A DNA stretch of 64,000 nucleotides from Shewanella psychromarinicola (GTDB lineage Bacteria; Pseudomonadota; Gammaproteobacteria; Enterobacterales; Shewanellaceae): the NCBI RefSeq assembly GCF_003855155.1, contig NZ_CP034073.1, positions 682,001 to 746,000 of the forward strand. Direction: 5' to 3'. Numbering within the stretch: position 1 is the stretch's first letter; every line of letters begins with the position of its first letter. Under the pieces are notes generated by a model. It searched no databases. It was not told where the DNA came from and saw only the letters and a list, made by a program, of their open reading frames with translations. Shown piece by piece: positions 9,362 through 19,000 of this stretch. Both the position numbers and the translations under genes were made by a program.

Positions 9362-10209
9362 TGCGCGAAGTAAAGAAAGCAAACCCAGGCTTTAAAATGA
9401 GTGAATTATGCCGAGTATTCGAGATCAGTTGTAGTAGTCTCTATTACAAACCGATCCCAAAAAGCGTTGAAAAACAGGCTCAGATACAATTGATAGAGCA
9501 AGCTTTCTCTGAGTCACACTCGACGTATGGCAAACGTCGAATACAGGCTGATTTATTAGATTTAAATTGTAAGGTTGGGGTTTACGCCATAGCTAGCGTA
9601 ATGAAAAAATTGGGATTAATAGCGATTAAGCCAAAGAAAAAGCATTACTATCCAAATCAAGGTGAGGAGCAAGTTTACGCACCTAATTTGCTTAGACGAC
9701 AGTTTAACCCTACGACTTATAATACCCATTGGGTGGGTGATATTACCTATATAAAATCACATCAGGGGTGGAGTTATTTAGCCTGTGTACTTGATTTAGG
9801 GACCAAAGAAATCGTTGGGTATGCCTTATCAAGCCAACCCAATGCAGCGTTAGCGACAGCGGCATTAAATAACGCGATACAACGTCAGAGGCCAAATACA
9901 CAGGAGTTGATGTTTCACTCAGACCAGGGTTGTCAGTACTCAGCTAAGGTGTTCAGAGAAAAGCTAAAGCACTTAGGCATTGAACAAAGTATGAGTCGTA
10001 GAGGAAATTGTTGGGATAATGCGGTGATGGAACGATTTTTTAGGAGTTTAAAGACTGAAAGATTAAACCGTTTAGCTTTTACCAATCACAGCGCAGTAGT
10101 GAGCGTGGTTGAGCAATATATTCAGTTCTACAATTACAAACGCAGACATTCGGCAATAGATTATAAGACGCCACATCAGAAATATAATGAGTTAAAAAAA
10201 GCGGCTTAA
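9358..10209 (+). CDS. IS3-family transposase OrfB (rve integrase catalytic domain)
   Basis: This 283-residue protein has an N-terminal HTH_21-like region (HSTYGKRRIQADL, about 58-70) and a retroviral-type DDE integrase core. Motifs are WVGDITYI (first Asp), FHSDQGCQYS (second Asp) and RRGNCWDNAVMERFF with the final Glu. The ending YKRRHSAIDYKTPHQKY is typical of the IS3 family. It overlaps orfA by four bases and is most likely made as an OrfAB fusion by frameshifting. All catalytic residues are present, so the element may still be active. Confidence 0.93.
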   Translation: MMREVKKANPGFKMSELCRVFEISCSSLYYKPIPKSVEKQAQIQLIEQAFSESHSTYGKRRIQADLLDLNCKVGVYAIASVMKKLGLIAIKPKKKHYYPNQGEEQVYAPNLLRRQFNPTTYNTHWVGDITYIKSHQGWSYLACVLDLGTKEIVGYALSSQPNAALATAALNNAIQRQRPNTQELMFHSDQGCQYSAKVFREKLKHLGIEQSMSRRGNCWDNAVMERFFRSLKTERLNRLAFTNHSAVVSVVEQYIQFYNYKRRHSAIDYKTPHQKYNELKKAA

Positions 10210-10429
10210 AATCTCTCCAGAAATACTTGACCATTACAACCCTAGCACTTACCCGATTGTGGTTATCAGGAGGAACGTCCTCTCACGATTTTGTTCCCAT
10301 TCGGTATAAAACCGAATTTCGTTACATTGTCAGACTCGCTGCTTTATTCAGAGTCTTAGGGGCATCTGGTGATACAGATGGTTCACTCTTATCGCGGTGA
10401 ACAGCGCTTCATACGACCTCAGGTCGCAC

Positions 10430-10623
10430 GGTAATAAACGTGTTAAGCGCTTTATCCTGTTCCTGAACATAAATGAGCTTACTTACACACTTTACCTAAT
10501 AGTTTAAGATAATAAAAAGTAAGTCAAAGTTCAATTTGGCAAAGTTCAAGACCTGACCTTAGAATTACTTTTATGTTTGACGGAAAATTTCATCAACCTG
10601 AAGGAAAGTTACCCTATAGCAAG
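10430..10623. other. fragment between intron copy 1 and the IS66 element
   Basis: The first bases (ggtaataaacgtg) are the intron exon motif. Near the end an ATG at 10573 opens a 17-codon frame (MFDGKFHQPEGKLPYSK) that runs into the IS66 left end, so it may be the 5' stump of an interrupted gene. No target duplication links this side with the other side of the IS66 element. Confidence 0.4.
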
Positions 10624-10707
10624 GTAAGCGAGTGGCGAACACCGTCTTCACTTTGATCCACAACATCCTAAAATCTTTGCTATTACTTCCAATAATAAGA
10701 GCGCGTA

Positions 10708-11016
10708 ATGGCAAAGCATACACCCCAGCAATGGCAAGAACTCGTTAAGCTTCAACAAAAAAGCGAACTATCCGTTACCGACTTTTGTCGGGAGCATACT
10801 ATTGTACCTAAATCTTTTTATTATCATCAAAGTAAAGCGTTAAAGACTGAGGCCACCTCTGGTTTTTCACAAGCCATCATTAAGCCAGATATTCCAGCGC
10901 CTATCACTCAAAAAGGGCAAACCATCACTCTGGCAACGTCCATTGGTGATTTGGTTTTCCCTGCTCAAATTTCTACAAAAATCATTATCGATGTCATTAA
11001 AGGCTTGCAGTCATGA
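10708..11016 (+). CDS. tnpA: IS66 accessory protein TnpA
   Basis: The 102-residue protein matches IS66 TnpA in size, position and opening motif (QWQELVKLQQKSELSVTDFC, a putative DNA-binding helix pair). It overlaps tnpB by four bases. Its exact role in IS66 transposition is not settled in the literature that I know. Confidence 0.85.
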   Translation: MAKHTPQQWQELVKLQQKSELSVTDFCREHTIVPKSFYYHQSKALKTEATSGFSQAIIKPDIPAPITQKGQTITLATSIGDLVFPAQISTKIIIDVIKGLQS

Positions 11017-11360
11017 TTATGTTTCAAGAACTGCCCAAGATATATCTGTATCGTGACTTCATTGATTTTCGGAAATCCATCAATGGATTAAGTGCGTTGG
11101 TTGAGCAGGAAATGGAATTGCCTTCCACCGATGGCAGCGTGTTTGTGTTCTGTAATAGAAACCGCGATAAGCTCAAAATTCTTTATTGGGACAAAACCGG
11201 CTTTGCGCTTTGGTATAAACAGCTGGAGCGAGACAAGTTCAAGTGGCCAGCCAACATTAATGCCGAGCAGATGGTGTTATCTGAGCAGCAGTTTCATTGG
11301 TTACTTTCAGGTTTCGATGTTGTTGGCCATCAGCACGTTTTCGTTGAAAGTTATTGCTGA
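11013..11360 (+). CDS. tnpB: IS66 accessory protein TnpB (IS66 Orf2-like)
   Basis: The 115-residue protein has the characteristic TnpB blocks YLYRDFIDFRKSINGL, FVFCNRNRDKLKILYWD, GFALWYKQLERDKFKW and FHWLLSG. It lies directly downstream of tnpA with a four-base overlap and upstream of tnpC, as expected for IS66. It appears intact. Confidence 0.92.
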   Translation: MIMFQELPKIYLYRDFIDFRKSINGLSALVEQEMELPSTDGSVFVFCNRNRDKLKILYWDKTGFALWYKQLERDKFKWPANINAEQMVLSEQQFHWLLSGFDVVGHQHVFVESYC

Positions 11361-11443
11361 TTGATCGTCTGTGAGAATGCTGATTTCATCAAACAGATCA
11401 CTGCTATTGCCTATTCATGCTCGCTTTTTGGTAAAATAATGCC

Positions 11444-13042
11444 ATGACCAAAAGCACCCAAACTTTACTCGACGACAACGCTTTACTTCAACAATTACTG
11501 TTGGAGCAACAAGCGTTGCTTAAGAGTAAAGACAGTGAACTTGACGCTAAAGACAGTCAAATTTTTGAGTTGAACCAATCATATCAAACTTTACTGGAGC
11601 AATTTCGTCTCGCCCAGCATCATCGCTTTGGTCGAAGCAGCGAAGTGTGTGAGGTCCAAGGTGAGTTGTTTAATGAAGCAGAAACGCTGGCTGAAGACGA
11701 CACTTTAGCCGTCGATACCACACCAGAGTCAGAAACCACTCCGCCAAAGACAAAAGAAAAACCTAAGCGTAAACCGTTGCCGGAGCACTTGCCACGTGTT
11801 CAAGTGTTCCATGACATTGATGAAGCAGACAAGCAGTGTGATTGTTGCGGTCATCAGCTTCAAAAGATGGGCGAGGATATCAGTGAAAAACTGGAGTTCA
11901 TCCCCGCTAAAGTCAGAGTCATAGAAAATATTCGCTTGAAGTACAGCTGCCAGCATTGTGAAAAGCACGGTACTGAGAGCAACATCAAACAAGCGCCGGT
12001 GCCGAGTAGCCCCATACCAAAGGGCTACGCCACTCCTAGTTTGCTCAGCCAAATCATCACCAGTAAATATTAGTACGCCTTACCGCTTTATCGACAAGAA
12101 ACCATGTTCAAGCAACACGGTATTGAAATAAATCGGCGAACCATGTCGGACTGGATGATGAAGTGCGGTGCCTTGTTTAAGCCCTTGTATCAACTGTTGA
12201 GAGAAATACTGCTCTCACAACCCATCATACAGGCAGATGAAACGACAGTCAAAGTCATCAATGATGAACGAGCGAAATCGTATATTTGGGTGTACTGCTC
12301 AGGTGCTGATTCACCAGCGCTAACGGTAAAAGACATTCATGATAAAGCATTGATGCATAATGTGGTGCTGTTTGATTATCAAGATGGCAGTCGCAGCGGT
12401 GCTTGTCCATTGAAGTTCTTGGGTGATTTTAAGGGTTACCTGCAAACTGACGGCTATGCGGCTTATCACAAAGTGAATGCCGAGCTTATCGGTTGTTGGG
12501 CGCATGCGAGAAGGAAATTTGTCGAAGCGCAGACAGCGCAAGGGAAAACCAAAGTCGGCAAAGTTAATATTGCCATCAGTTTCATTCAAAAATTGTATGC
12601 GATAGAGAAAACCATCGCAGGTTTACCTGTCGATGAAAAGCTGAAACAACGACAGATTAAATCCGACCCTATATTGGCTGACTTTAAAGCCTGGCTGGGT
12701 AAGTCAGCACTGCAAATATCAAGCAAAAGTAAGTTAGGTGAAGCGATTAGTTACAGTTTAAATCAGTGGAATAAATTAAACCGCTACACAGAAAGCGGCT
12801 TACTGAACATCGATAATAACCGTGCAGAACGAGCAGTGAAGCCATTTGTCATTGGCAGGAAAAATTGGTTATTCAACATCAATCATAAAGGTGCTGAAAC
12901 CAGCGCCATGCTGTACAGCATCATTGAAACGGCAAAAGCTAACGGCCTCATCCCTTTTGATTACATAAATCATTGCTTGGAAGCGCTAGCGAAGTCACCG
13001 GCCGAACTTGATAGCTTGTTGCGGAATGTTAAGCTCGGCTAG
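11444..13042 (+). pseudogene. tnpC: IS66 transposase TnpC with in-frame amber stop
   Basis: The 5' part (11444-12073) encodes a coiled-coil leader and the zinc-finger region of TnpC (CDCCGHQLQKMG and CQHCEKHG, paired cysteines). A TAG at 12071-12073 then interrupts it within the conserved region just before ALPLYR. The same frame resumes as the IS66 DDE domain and C-terminal domain (12104-13042, with QADETTVKV, GCWAHARRKF and NNRAERAVKPFVIGRKNW). In the third IS66 element of this window the equivalent position reads KYCDALPLYR, so one substitution removed a sense codon. Unless the amber codon is read through, this element cannot transpose by itself. Confidence 0.9.
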
Positions 13043-13064
13043 ATGTAGTTTAGCGGACGTTTAC

Positions 13065-13364
13065 TATCGAACCAATTAACTGTCTGTTTGGATCGAGCTT
13101 TAAAGCTGACATAAATTCACAATCCTGTAATGCTGCAGGAATACCACGCTTGCCACTCGTAATTAGCACTACATCTTGATTAATCACCTCTGAGATAGGA
13201 CCATCTGTCTTTACCGACATACCTAGATGCGAGCGGTGTTCTGATTTAGTGCCTAATATTGACACAACCCAGCTATCTGTCGTTCTACCGAGTAAGTCAT
13301 ACATTAAGAAAAAGTCTACATCTGTAAAATCGTCAAATAATACAATGCCAATGTTGTACATCAT
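13065..13364 (-). pseudogene. DJ-1/PfpI-family gene truncated by IS66
   Basis: The minus-strand frame starts at 13364 (MMYNIGIVLFDDFTDVDFFL) and shows the N-terminal half of a DJ-1/PfpI glutamine-amidotransferase-like fold, a family of usually 180-200 residues. It ends after about 100 residues at the IS66 edge, in NRQLIGSI, exactly before the nucleophile elbow where a Cys-Ser-Gly is expected. The last few codons come from the insertion sequence. The catalytic Cys region and C-terminus are missing here and were not found on the other side of the IS, so the gene should be inactive. Confidence 0.85.
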
Positions 13365-13520
13365 TTTGATACCTCATTATTCATGTTTGAGATCTGCATA
13401 ACAGCCATTAAACAACATATTACATAGCAAAAAAAGAGTGTCAGTAGCTTCTACAAACACTCATTTGGACACTAAATTTTACAGACAAACACAAAGGACT
13501 GCAGGAAGGTTTCGATGAAA

Positions 13521-14504
13521 CTAATTTTTCCCCTCGGCTAACCATGTGGCATATTGTTTCGTATAATAACTAACAATTAGGTCAGCCCCAGCACGTTTTA
13601 ACCCAATAAAAGTTTCAGTTACTACCGCTTTTTCATCGAGTGCGCCAGCAAGAGCTGCGAACTTAATACCGGCATATTCCCCACCCACTTGATATGCAGC
13701 GAGGGGTAAATGGGTTTCTTGCCTTAAACGACAGATCACATCTAAATAGGGTGTTCCTGGTTTAACCATCAGAATATCTGCACCTTCAGCCTCATCAAGT
13801 GATGCTTCAAGTAGAGCTTGACGACCGTTGGCGTAATCTAGTTGGTAGCCTTTTCTATCCCCACTAAGTTCACAGTCTACTGCGGCCCTAAATGGGCCAT
13901 AAAAAGAAGACGCAAATTTTGCCGAATGTGCCAAAATTGCCACGTCCTGAAAACCAGCAGCATCAAGTCCTAAACGAATGGCTTTTACTTGGCCATCCAT
14001 CATTGCCGATGGTGCTAACATGTCAGCACCTGCTTTAGCTGCAGTCACTGATTGTTTGACCAAATTTTCAACTGTAATGTCGTTACAAACTTTGTTGTTT
14101 TGCATTACACCACAATGACCATGATCGGTATATTCACAGAAACATATATCTGGAATTACCATCATTTCGGGAACGGCAGATTTTATCGTCTTGACCATAC
14201 GAGCAAGTAGACCATTATCATTCCAGGTGTCACTTCCTTGAGCATCCTTGGTGTGAGATATGCCAAAAGGCATAACATAGCGTATGCCGAGAGCGTAAAG
14301 CTGTCGAATCTCATCGGCTAGGTGACTCTCGGGAATACGGCTGATACCAGGTAGGGTAGAGATAGGTACTGCTTGATCGATCTGTTCTTCGATAAATAAA
14401 GGATGAATTAAATCGTTGAGCAAAAGGTGGCTTTCACGCAATAGATCGCGCATGGCTTCGGAGCTACGTAAGCGTCTTAAACGACGCAATGGGGTTATGT
14501 TCAA
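13521..14504 (-). CDS. hemB: delta-aminolevulinic acid dehydratase (porphobilinogen synthase)
   Basis: The 327-residue enzyme condenses two 5-aminolevulinate molecules to porphobilinogen, an early step of heme biosynthesis in the cytosol. The active-site lysines are visible at 196 (HSAKFASSFYGPFR) and 248 (MVKPGTPYLD). The zinc-binding triad is present as Cys121, Cys123 and Cys131 (CFCEYTDHGHC), so this is the Zn-dependent type. Length matches bacterial HemB. The first in-frame codon is TTG at 14504 with only a weak upstream ribosome-binding site. The gene is cargo of the ISL3-bounded block, far from other heme genes, and may be a second hemB copy, as Shewanella genomes can carry two; that is inference. 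Confidence 0.95.
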   Translation of the reverse strand: MNITPLRRLRRLRSSEAMRDLLRESHLLLNDLIHPLFIEEQIDQAVPISTLPGISRIPESHLADEIRQLYALGIRYVMPFGISHTKDAQGSDTWNDNGLLARMVKTIKSAVPEMMVIPDICFCEYTDHGHCGVMQNNKVCNDITVENLVKQSVTAAKAGADMLAPSAMMDGQVKAIRLGLDAAGFQDVAILAHSAKFASSFYGPFRAAVDCELSGDRKGYQLDYANGRQALLEASLDEAEGADILMVKPGTPYLDVICRLRQETHLPLAAYQVGGEYAGIKFAALAGALDEKAVVTETFIGLKRAGADLIVSYYTKQYATWLAEGKN

Positions 14505-15023
14505 AATGGAGTAACCTATTCAGATATTATTAGGGACTCAGTTTAAATAAAGGAAAATAAATTTAAACCTTACATAATAAGACTTAAAGCGGTATGAAAA
14601 GTTCTGCGTAACTATAGCTAAATATTTTATTACCATTAGTATTGACGATATAAACCAATTTATACATAACACAACAAATCGATAACAATAATCAGGCTAA
14701 ACAACTTGCTAAACACATGTAGTAAACAATAGCCTTAAAAGGAGTATAAACAAGCTTAATAAGTATCTAATACTTTAAGAGCCTACCTCCGATGTGCTAA
14801 AACTACTTTAAAGTACATTAATGAACGTTTTAGAGCGGTAAACCAATTATCCGTCAAAATAACTGTTACAAGTATATCTGTCATGGCTATGTGCCCACAT
14901 ATCCCAAGGAAAATTTCTTACTTACCTCAATAGCTCCACGTTAACTTCAGCTAGGGAGGCGAAATTTTCTAGCGAACAAGACTAACAGGCACAGGCTTTC
15001 GATGTTCGGAAATGACATAGCTG
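14505..15023. other. intergenic, nothing identified
   Basis: These 519 AT-rich bases lie between two minus-strand genes and should include the hemB promoter. I see no hairpin, repeat or reading frame worth annotating. Confidence 0.35.
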
Positions 15024-15296
15024 CTATTCATCTTTCATCCAATCCAAATTCGGCAGTGCGTCCAAATGCTGGGCATAACGTATTTCGTTAAAAGAGGCAC
15101 CATTTTTCATGATATCGGATACTTCGATAGCCAGCGCGCACGCCATCCATTGAACCGCTTCTTCACGCGGTGTACCTGTCATGACTAAACGCATCAAGGT
15201 TTCTTTTACCTTTTTGGGTTCACCGTCAGCGATTTGATTTTCGACTGTTTCAATTAGTGTATCTTCAGTCATGTAGCTGTCTTGTTGTTTGTCCAT
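15024..15296 (-). CDS. hypothetical 90-residue acidic protein
   Basis: The protein is predicted soluble, acidic and helical (for example PKKVKETLMRLVMTGTPREE near residues 27-46), without signal peptide or membrane segment. The residue pattern looks like a real conserved small protein, but I do not recognise the family. It lies upstream of hemB on the same strand, with 519 bases between them, so a shared transcript is possible but unproven. No function is assigned. Confidence 0.6.
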   Translation of the reverse strand: MDKQQDSYMTEDTLIETVENQIADGEPKKVKETLMRLVMTGTPREEAVQWMACALAIEVSDIMKNGASFNEIRYAQHLDALPNLDWMKDE

Positions 15297-16202
15297 TATA
15301 AATTCTCTGCTAAGTACATAACGCCATTATGTCGTAAACATAGTGCAAGCAATAGAACAAACTCTTAATAACTTGAGCGTTGTACTCAATAAAGCAATTT
15401 TGGGAAATGAAGATTTAACGGTGTTTATAATCTGATTAGATTTTATTCGCCTTTATGACGTTTTTTGAGTTAATAATATCAGCAGCTAACACATACAGGA
15501 AAAATTGAGTTAAACGCCCTAACCCATTTTTGACGGAAACAAGCTACTGCTAAGACCTTAGAGGTGGGTCGTGAGATTAGGAAATGTATGGTAATAAAAT
15601 AAAGTTTACACTGACCCCACATACCTATAAGCAAGGCTCAAAAACTTAGCCCACTATCATGCATGGGTGGCTTATTGGTTCTTGGCCAATTTTTTTATTG
15701 CTGGCTCTGCTGAACTATTGAGCTTTGACCCAGCTAGCGAGGCTGTTTGCCGTGAAAAGTGCTAACGAGCTCATTCAGTGGATAAGATACTAATCTCGTA
15801 TCAGGCGTCACGCTTTACTTTTTAGTGAACTGACAAGAGCCCTGATAGCAATGCTATCAGGGATTTTTTGTTTCATACAAGTGGCGTTTATTAATCATGG
15901 TCTCTATTTTTGTTGCTAGGAACGATTTCATGGCAAGTCTAAGATGCACAAGGCATTTGTTCGAAATGCTAAGGCATTGATCGGTTGGGGCGTCATGTAG
16001 TATTGTGATATCGCAGATGGCGTTGTTCTGGTTACTTTTTGATAGAGCCTATTAAGTTTAACCGACTTTTATGCAGCAGACTCTTGATTTAACTATTTTA
16101 TTTTAAGTTGCTTAATTGAAAATAAGTTGCTTGGGGGTTTAGCCTAGGGCTTGCCATCATTTTGGTCACATTGAACGTATTTTTGTGTTTGAGGCAAGCT
16201 TC
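15297..16202. other. intergenic region of about 900 bases with one terminator
   Basis: No gene is supported. The plus strand has stops in all frames at short intervals. A strong terminator at 15840-15868 ends an unidentified plus-strand transcript, so a small RNA or remnant gene may lie just upstream (about 15600-15840). The short inverted repeat gcccactatcatgcatgggtggc sits at about 15650-15672. Confidence 0.4.
15840..15868 (+). terminator. strong rho-independent terminator without an obvious gene
   Basis: A perfect 10-bp stem (ccctgatagc / gctatcaggg) with loop aat is followed by attttttg. No ORF ends just upstream on the plus strand. Confidence 0.85.
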
Positions 16203-17443
16203 ATGGAACGGATGAAATATGGGGCTGTATTTGTGGTCATTTTTCTTTTATGCATGGTTAGCATGAAAGGGCATGATCACTTTCTGGCAAAAAAATTATT
16301 GCCCGCGATGCAAAAATTCTCGCTGATAAGTTTGAAAAGGTAATTAGAAATAGCGCTTTAGAATTGAATAAGCTGCCATCGATTTCAAAGACAGATTTTA
16401 AATGCGATCAAAGCACCACTGAGAATTTAAGGGAATTTGTATTTGATGCAAGTTTTATTAGATGGGCTGGGGTGACAAAGGATGGAGAAATATTTTGTGA
16501 GTCCAATGATATCATTCGCGATATCAGTAAAATTTACACCCATAGAATATCCCCTAATTTTAGTTTTGGCGTCGTAGAACTAGCCAATAGAAAGCATCAT
16601 GAATGGATATTAGTTAGGCATTTTGAGGATGTAAACTATACAGCAAGCATTATGCCGCTAGCGCCTCACTTCTTTGTGCCGTTAGAGTGTGAACACTGTT
16701 CCGAATACACCATCTCCTTTAAGTCAGATCCCATGTTAGTTTTTGGCTTTGAAACATTTGACGGTAAGCCATTTGTGAGTGAAACGGTGGTCTTGGAATC
16801 ACCTTATTTTGTCGCCACCTTTGAGCTTTCGGGGAATTTTGAATTCTATAAGCAATACAGTACAATTTCTTGGTTGTTTATTACTATTTTTGCACTGTTG
16901 TTTGCTTTTGGGCTGACCTATCTGGTTAAGCGTTGGCAAAGACATTCAGTTTCTATGCACGCTCAAATTGTGGCAGGAATTAAGCACCAAGAGTTTATTC
17001 CTTTTTATCAACCTATCGTTGATTCAAGAACCCAAGCTGTTATCGGCTGTGAAGTATTGATGCGATGGCAGCAACAAAATGGTTCATTGATCCCCCCTAA
17101 CCAGTTTATTCCCTACGCGGAAGCCAATGGTCTGATTATCGATATGACAAAGGTCTTGCTTGAGCATGTTTTTAATGATGTTAAGTCATTAGGTAGTAAG
17201 CGCAAGGCACTATTCTTTAGTATCAATATTGTTCCAGAACACTTAGATAACGATGATTTATATCTTTTGCTTAAAGGTATTGTTGAGTCCAGTGAGTTGA
17301 AGCCGCATCGTATTTCCTTAGAAATCACAGAGCGTTTGCCCATCAGTGATTTAGTTGCTGCGCGTCAGATGTTAGATAAAATTTACGCGTTAGGGATCGA
17401 TTTAAAATTAGATGACGCTGGTACGGGATATGGTGGATTTAGT
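16203..17443 (+). pseudogene. CSS-motif EAL phosphodiesterase, 5' part (frameshifted, IS-interrupted)
   Basis: An ATG at 16203 starts a membrane-anchored N-terminus (MKYGAVFVVIFLLCMVSM). The frame is lost in a run of seven A at 16289-16295; one additional A would join it to the downstream frame (KKIIARDAKILADKF). That frame then runs through a periplasmic CSS-type sensor region with cysteines in DFKCDQ and EIFCESN, a second membrane helix (WLFITIFALLFAFGLTYLV) and an EAL domain. EAL motifs EVLMRW, SINIVPEHL, LEITERLP and LDDAGTGYG are intact. At 17443 an IS66-type element splits the EAL domain; the rest is at 19001-19260. If intact it would hydrolyse cyclic di-GMP at the inner membrane in response to a periplasmic thiol-related signal, as known for the family. 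Confidence 0.88.
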
Positions 17444-19000
17444 GTAACCGTTCACCAGAAGGGGATTGACTAGGTCGACATTAACCCAAAGACATCAGGG
17501 TATTCACACTTTCCTACGACGGCAGTAATGATTTTGCTGACCACTGTGATTGGCGATAGTTTCCGTTTCTTGCACGTTTCAACCACCGATAAAAGCCGGG
17601 AACGGAATTTCTCACCTCTATCTGAACTGGTGCCGTAACAGATCTTTCGCATAATCACACTACCACGCAGGCAGCGCTCTGCTTCGTTATTCGTTAACGG
17701 CGTTCCCGGATGATTGAGAAATACCCATAAACCAATTTCATATTTGAGGATGTATCGGCAACGACCCGCATAGCGTGAGGCGGGGACTTTCGTGCCGCGC
17801 TCAAGCCAGTCGGTGATACTACTCCGTAAGCGATGCATTCGCCGGCGCCAATTGACTTCGTCAAGTTCGGCCGCTTCATATCGATGTTGAGTACGGAAAA
17901 CAGATTTGAAAAGTAAAACCAGTCGATTACCGATATGCTCAGTGAGACCTTTGCCTGAGTAGTCTGCCATTTGTTGTAAATTGCGCTCTATATGAGCAAG
18001 GCAAAACTGATGGCGTTCCGGCTCTATCCAGTGATAGCTTGGGCATTGGTCACTGACAACAACGCCTTGAGTCTGCTCGCCGAGTATAGACTTGGCGGCA
18101 TCTTTATTACGAAAGTATTTCACTTGTTGAAACACCACATCTTTGGCCGACATAAGCCAGAACCAGCGGGTGTGTTCTTCGCCATTACGGTTATGCGTTG
18201 TCTCATCAATGTGAACTAATGGCGCTTGCTTGATATATTGATGCAGCGCCTGATGCGTTGGGGTCAGCATGCTACTGACTCGCCCTTGCGCCTCTGAAAT
18301 CAGCCCAGTAGAGAAGTGAGTGCCGTATTGGTCTTGTAGCAAGCGTTGAATTTTACGTACACTCAGATGATATAGGCCACTTAGTACAGCTACATAACTG
18401 AGCAACCTTGGCCCCATTTGCCCAGCAGATGCCCCTTTAGGTAAAGCTCCCTTACTCACACTGTTGCATTGCAGACAGCGGCCATGAAATAACTGATATT
18501 CAGTGATGTCGAGTTTAGGCTCGGGCAGTTCAAACACCTGATGGCGATAGCTTGGAGACGAATTAGGCGTAACTTCTCCACCGCAATCAGGGCTACATGC
18601 ATCCGGTAAGCAAACGATTTTCTCATCGGTTTCACCGAGCGCGGCTAGCGGTCTTTTGTGCCCCGTATGTCCAGGTTGAGCGCCAACCTTATTTCCACTA
18701 CGAGGCGTTTGAGCTTTTTTCGCTCGGCCTTATCCGCAGGGGAGTCAGATGAAGGCGACTTGGATGAATTACGAGAGCTCATCGTTAAACGGTCTTCATA
18801 TTCACGTAGCTTTTGCCAAAGCTCACGGATAAACAAGTTGGCTTCGTTGATGTTATCAATCGAAGGTGGCTCGTTCTCGAACTGTTTTTTCTTTTTCATG
18901 CTGCCATTTTTACACAGCAAATAGATCGCTCAATAGCAATATGACAAAACCTTATCGATCATCAATTGATCGTGTCAATATGGGGCTGGTGAACGGTTAC
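17444..19000 (-). mobile_element. single-transposase IS66-type (ISBst12-like) element in the EAL gene
   Basis: The 1557-bp element has perfect 15-bp terminal inverted repeats (gtaaccgttcaccag / ctggtgaacggttac). An exact 8-bp target duplication gatttagt flanks it (17436-17443 and 19001-19008). Removing the element and one duplicate restores GFSYVQTLGI in the EAL domain. Unlike the other two IS66 elements it has no tnpA or tnpB. Confidence 0.95.
17470..18920 (-). CDS. IS66-type (ISBst12-like) transposase, probably made by -1 frameshift
   Basis: Two minus-strand frames together form one transposase. The first starts at 18920 (KKKKQFENEPPSIDN) and the second runs on to 17470. They join at AAAAAAG (18720-18714), where codons CGA-AAA-AAG form a classic A-AAA-AAG slippery heptamer. 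A -1 shift reads on as KAQTPRSGNKVGAQPGHTGH, the proline-rich linker expected before the zinc-finger (PDACSPDCGGEV). The IS66 catalytic domain follows (HIDETTHNR, VVSDQCPSYH, LAHIERNL, NNEAERCLRGSVIMRK). The result is about 480 residues, normal for this group. Programmed frameshifting is inference; a one-base deletion in the A-run is the alternative. Confidence 0.75.

Larger units (their letters stand above)
8983..10238 (+). mobile_element. IS3-family insertion inside group II intron copy 1
   Basis: The 1256-bp element has matching ends tgtaatggtc / gaccattaca and a 3-bp target duplication acc (8980-8982 and 10239-10241). Comparison with intron copy 2, which reads gacaccctagcac without interruption, fixes both boundaries. 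It encodes orfA and orfB with a typical -1 frameshift signal. Confidence 0.94.
7009..10429 (-). mobile_element. group II intron, copy 1, interrupted by an IS3-family element
   Basis: On the minus strand the intron begins GTGCGACC at 10429 (the canonical GUGYG 5' end) and encodes a maturase/reverse transcriptase. It finishes with a domain V hairpin (gagccgtatgcag ... cacgtacggttc) and a domain VI ending cctatccgac at 7009, with a bulged A about seven bases from the end. Its structure equals copy 2 (36232-38384) except for a 1256-bp IS3 insertion in the 5' non-coding part. That insertion should block splicing and mobility of this copy. Flanking exons on the plus strand read ctcactttg and ggtaataaacg. 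Confidence 0.85.
10624..13064 (+). mobile_element. IS66-family element with tnpA, tnpB and broken tnpC
   Basis: The 2441-bp element has ends gtaagcgagtggcgaac and (reverse complement of the right end) gtaaacgtccgctaaac, with the three-gene IS66 layout. The 8-bp flanks (atagcaag and tatcgaac) do not match, and the right end cuts a DJ-1/PfpI gene whose remainder is absent on the left. This suggests a deletion next to the element after insertion. tnpC contains an in-frame TAG. Confidence 0.88.

Noticed and set aside
7009..10429. Class C (attC-targeting) group II intron
   Set aside because: A stem-loop near one 5' exon and nearby attC-like sites suggested this, but the maturase sequence looks like the longer LtrA-type classes and the shared target is not attC-shaped.
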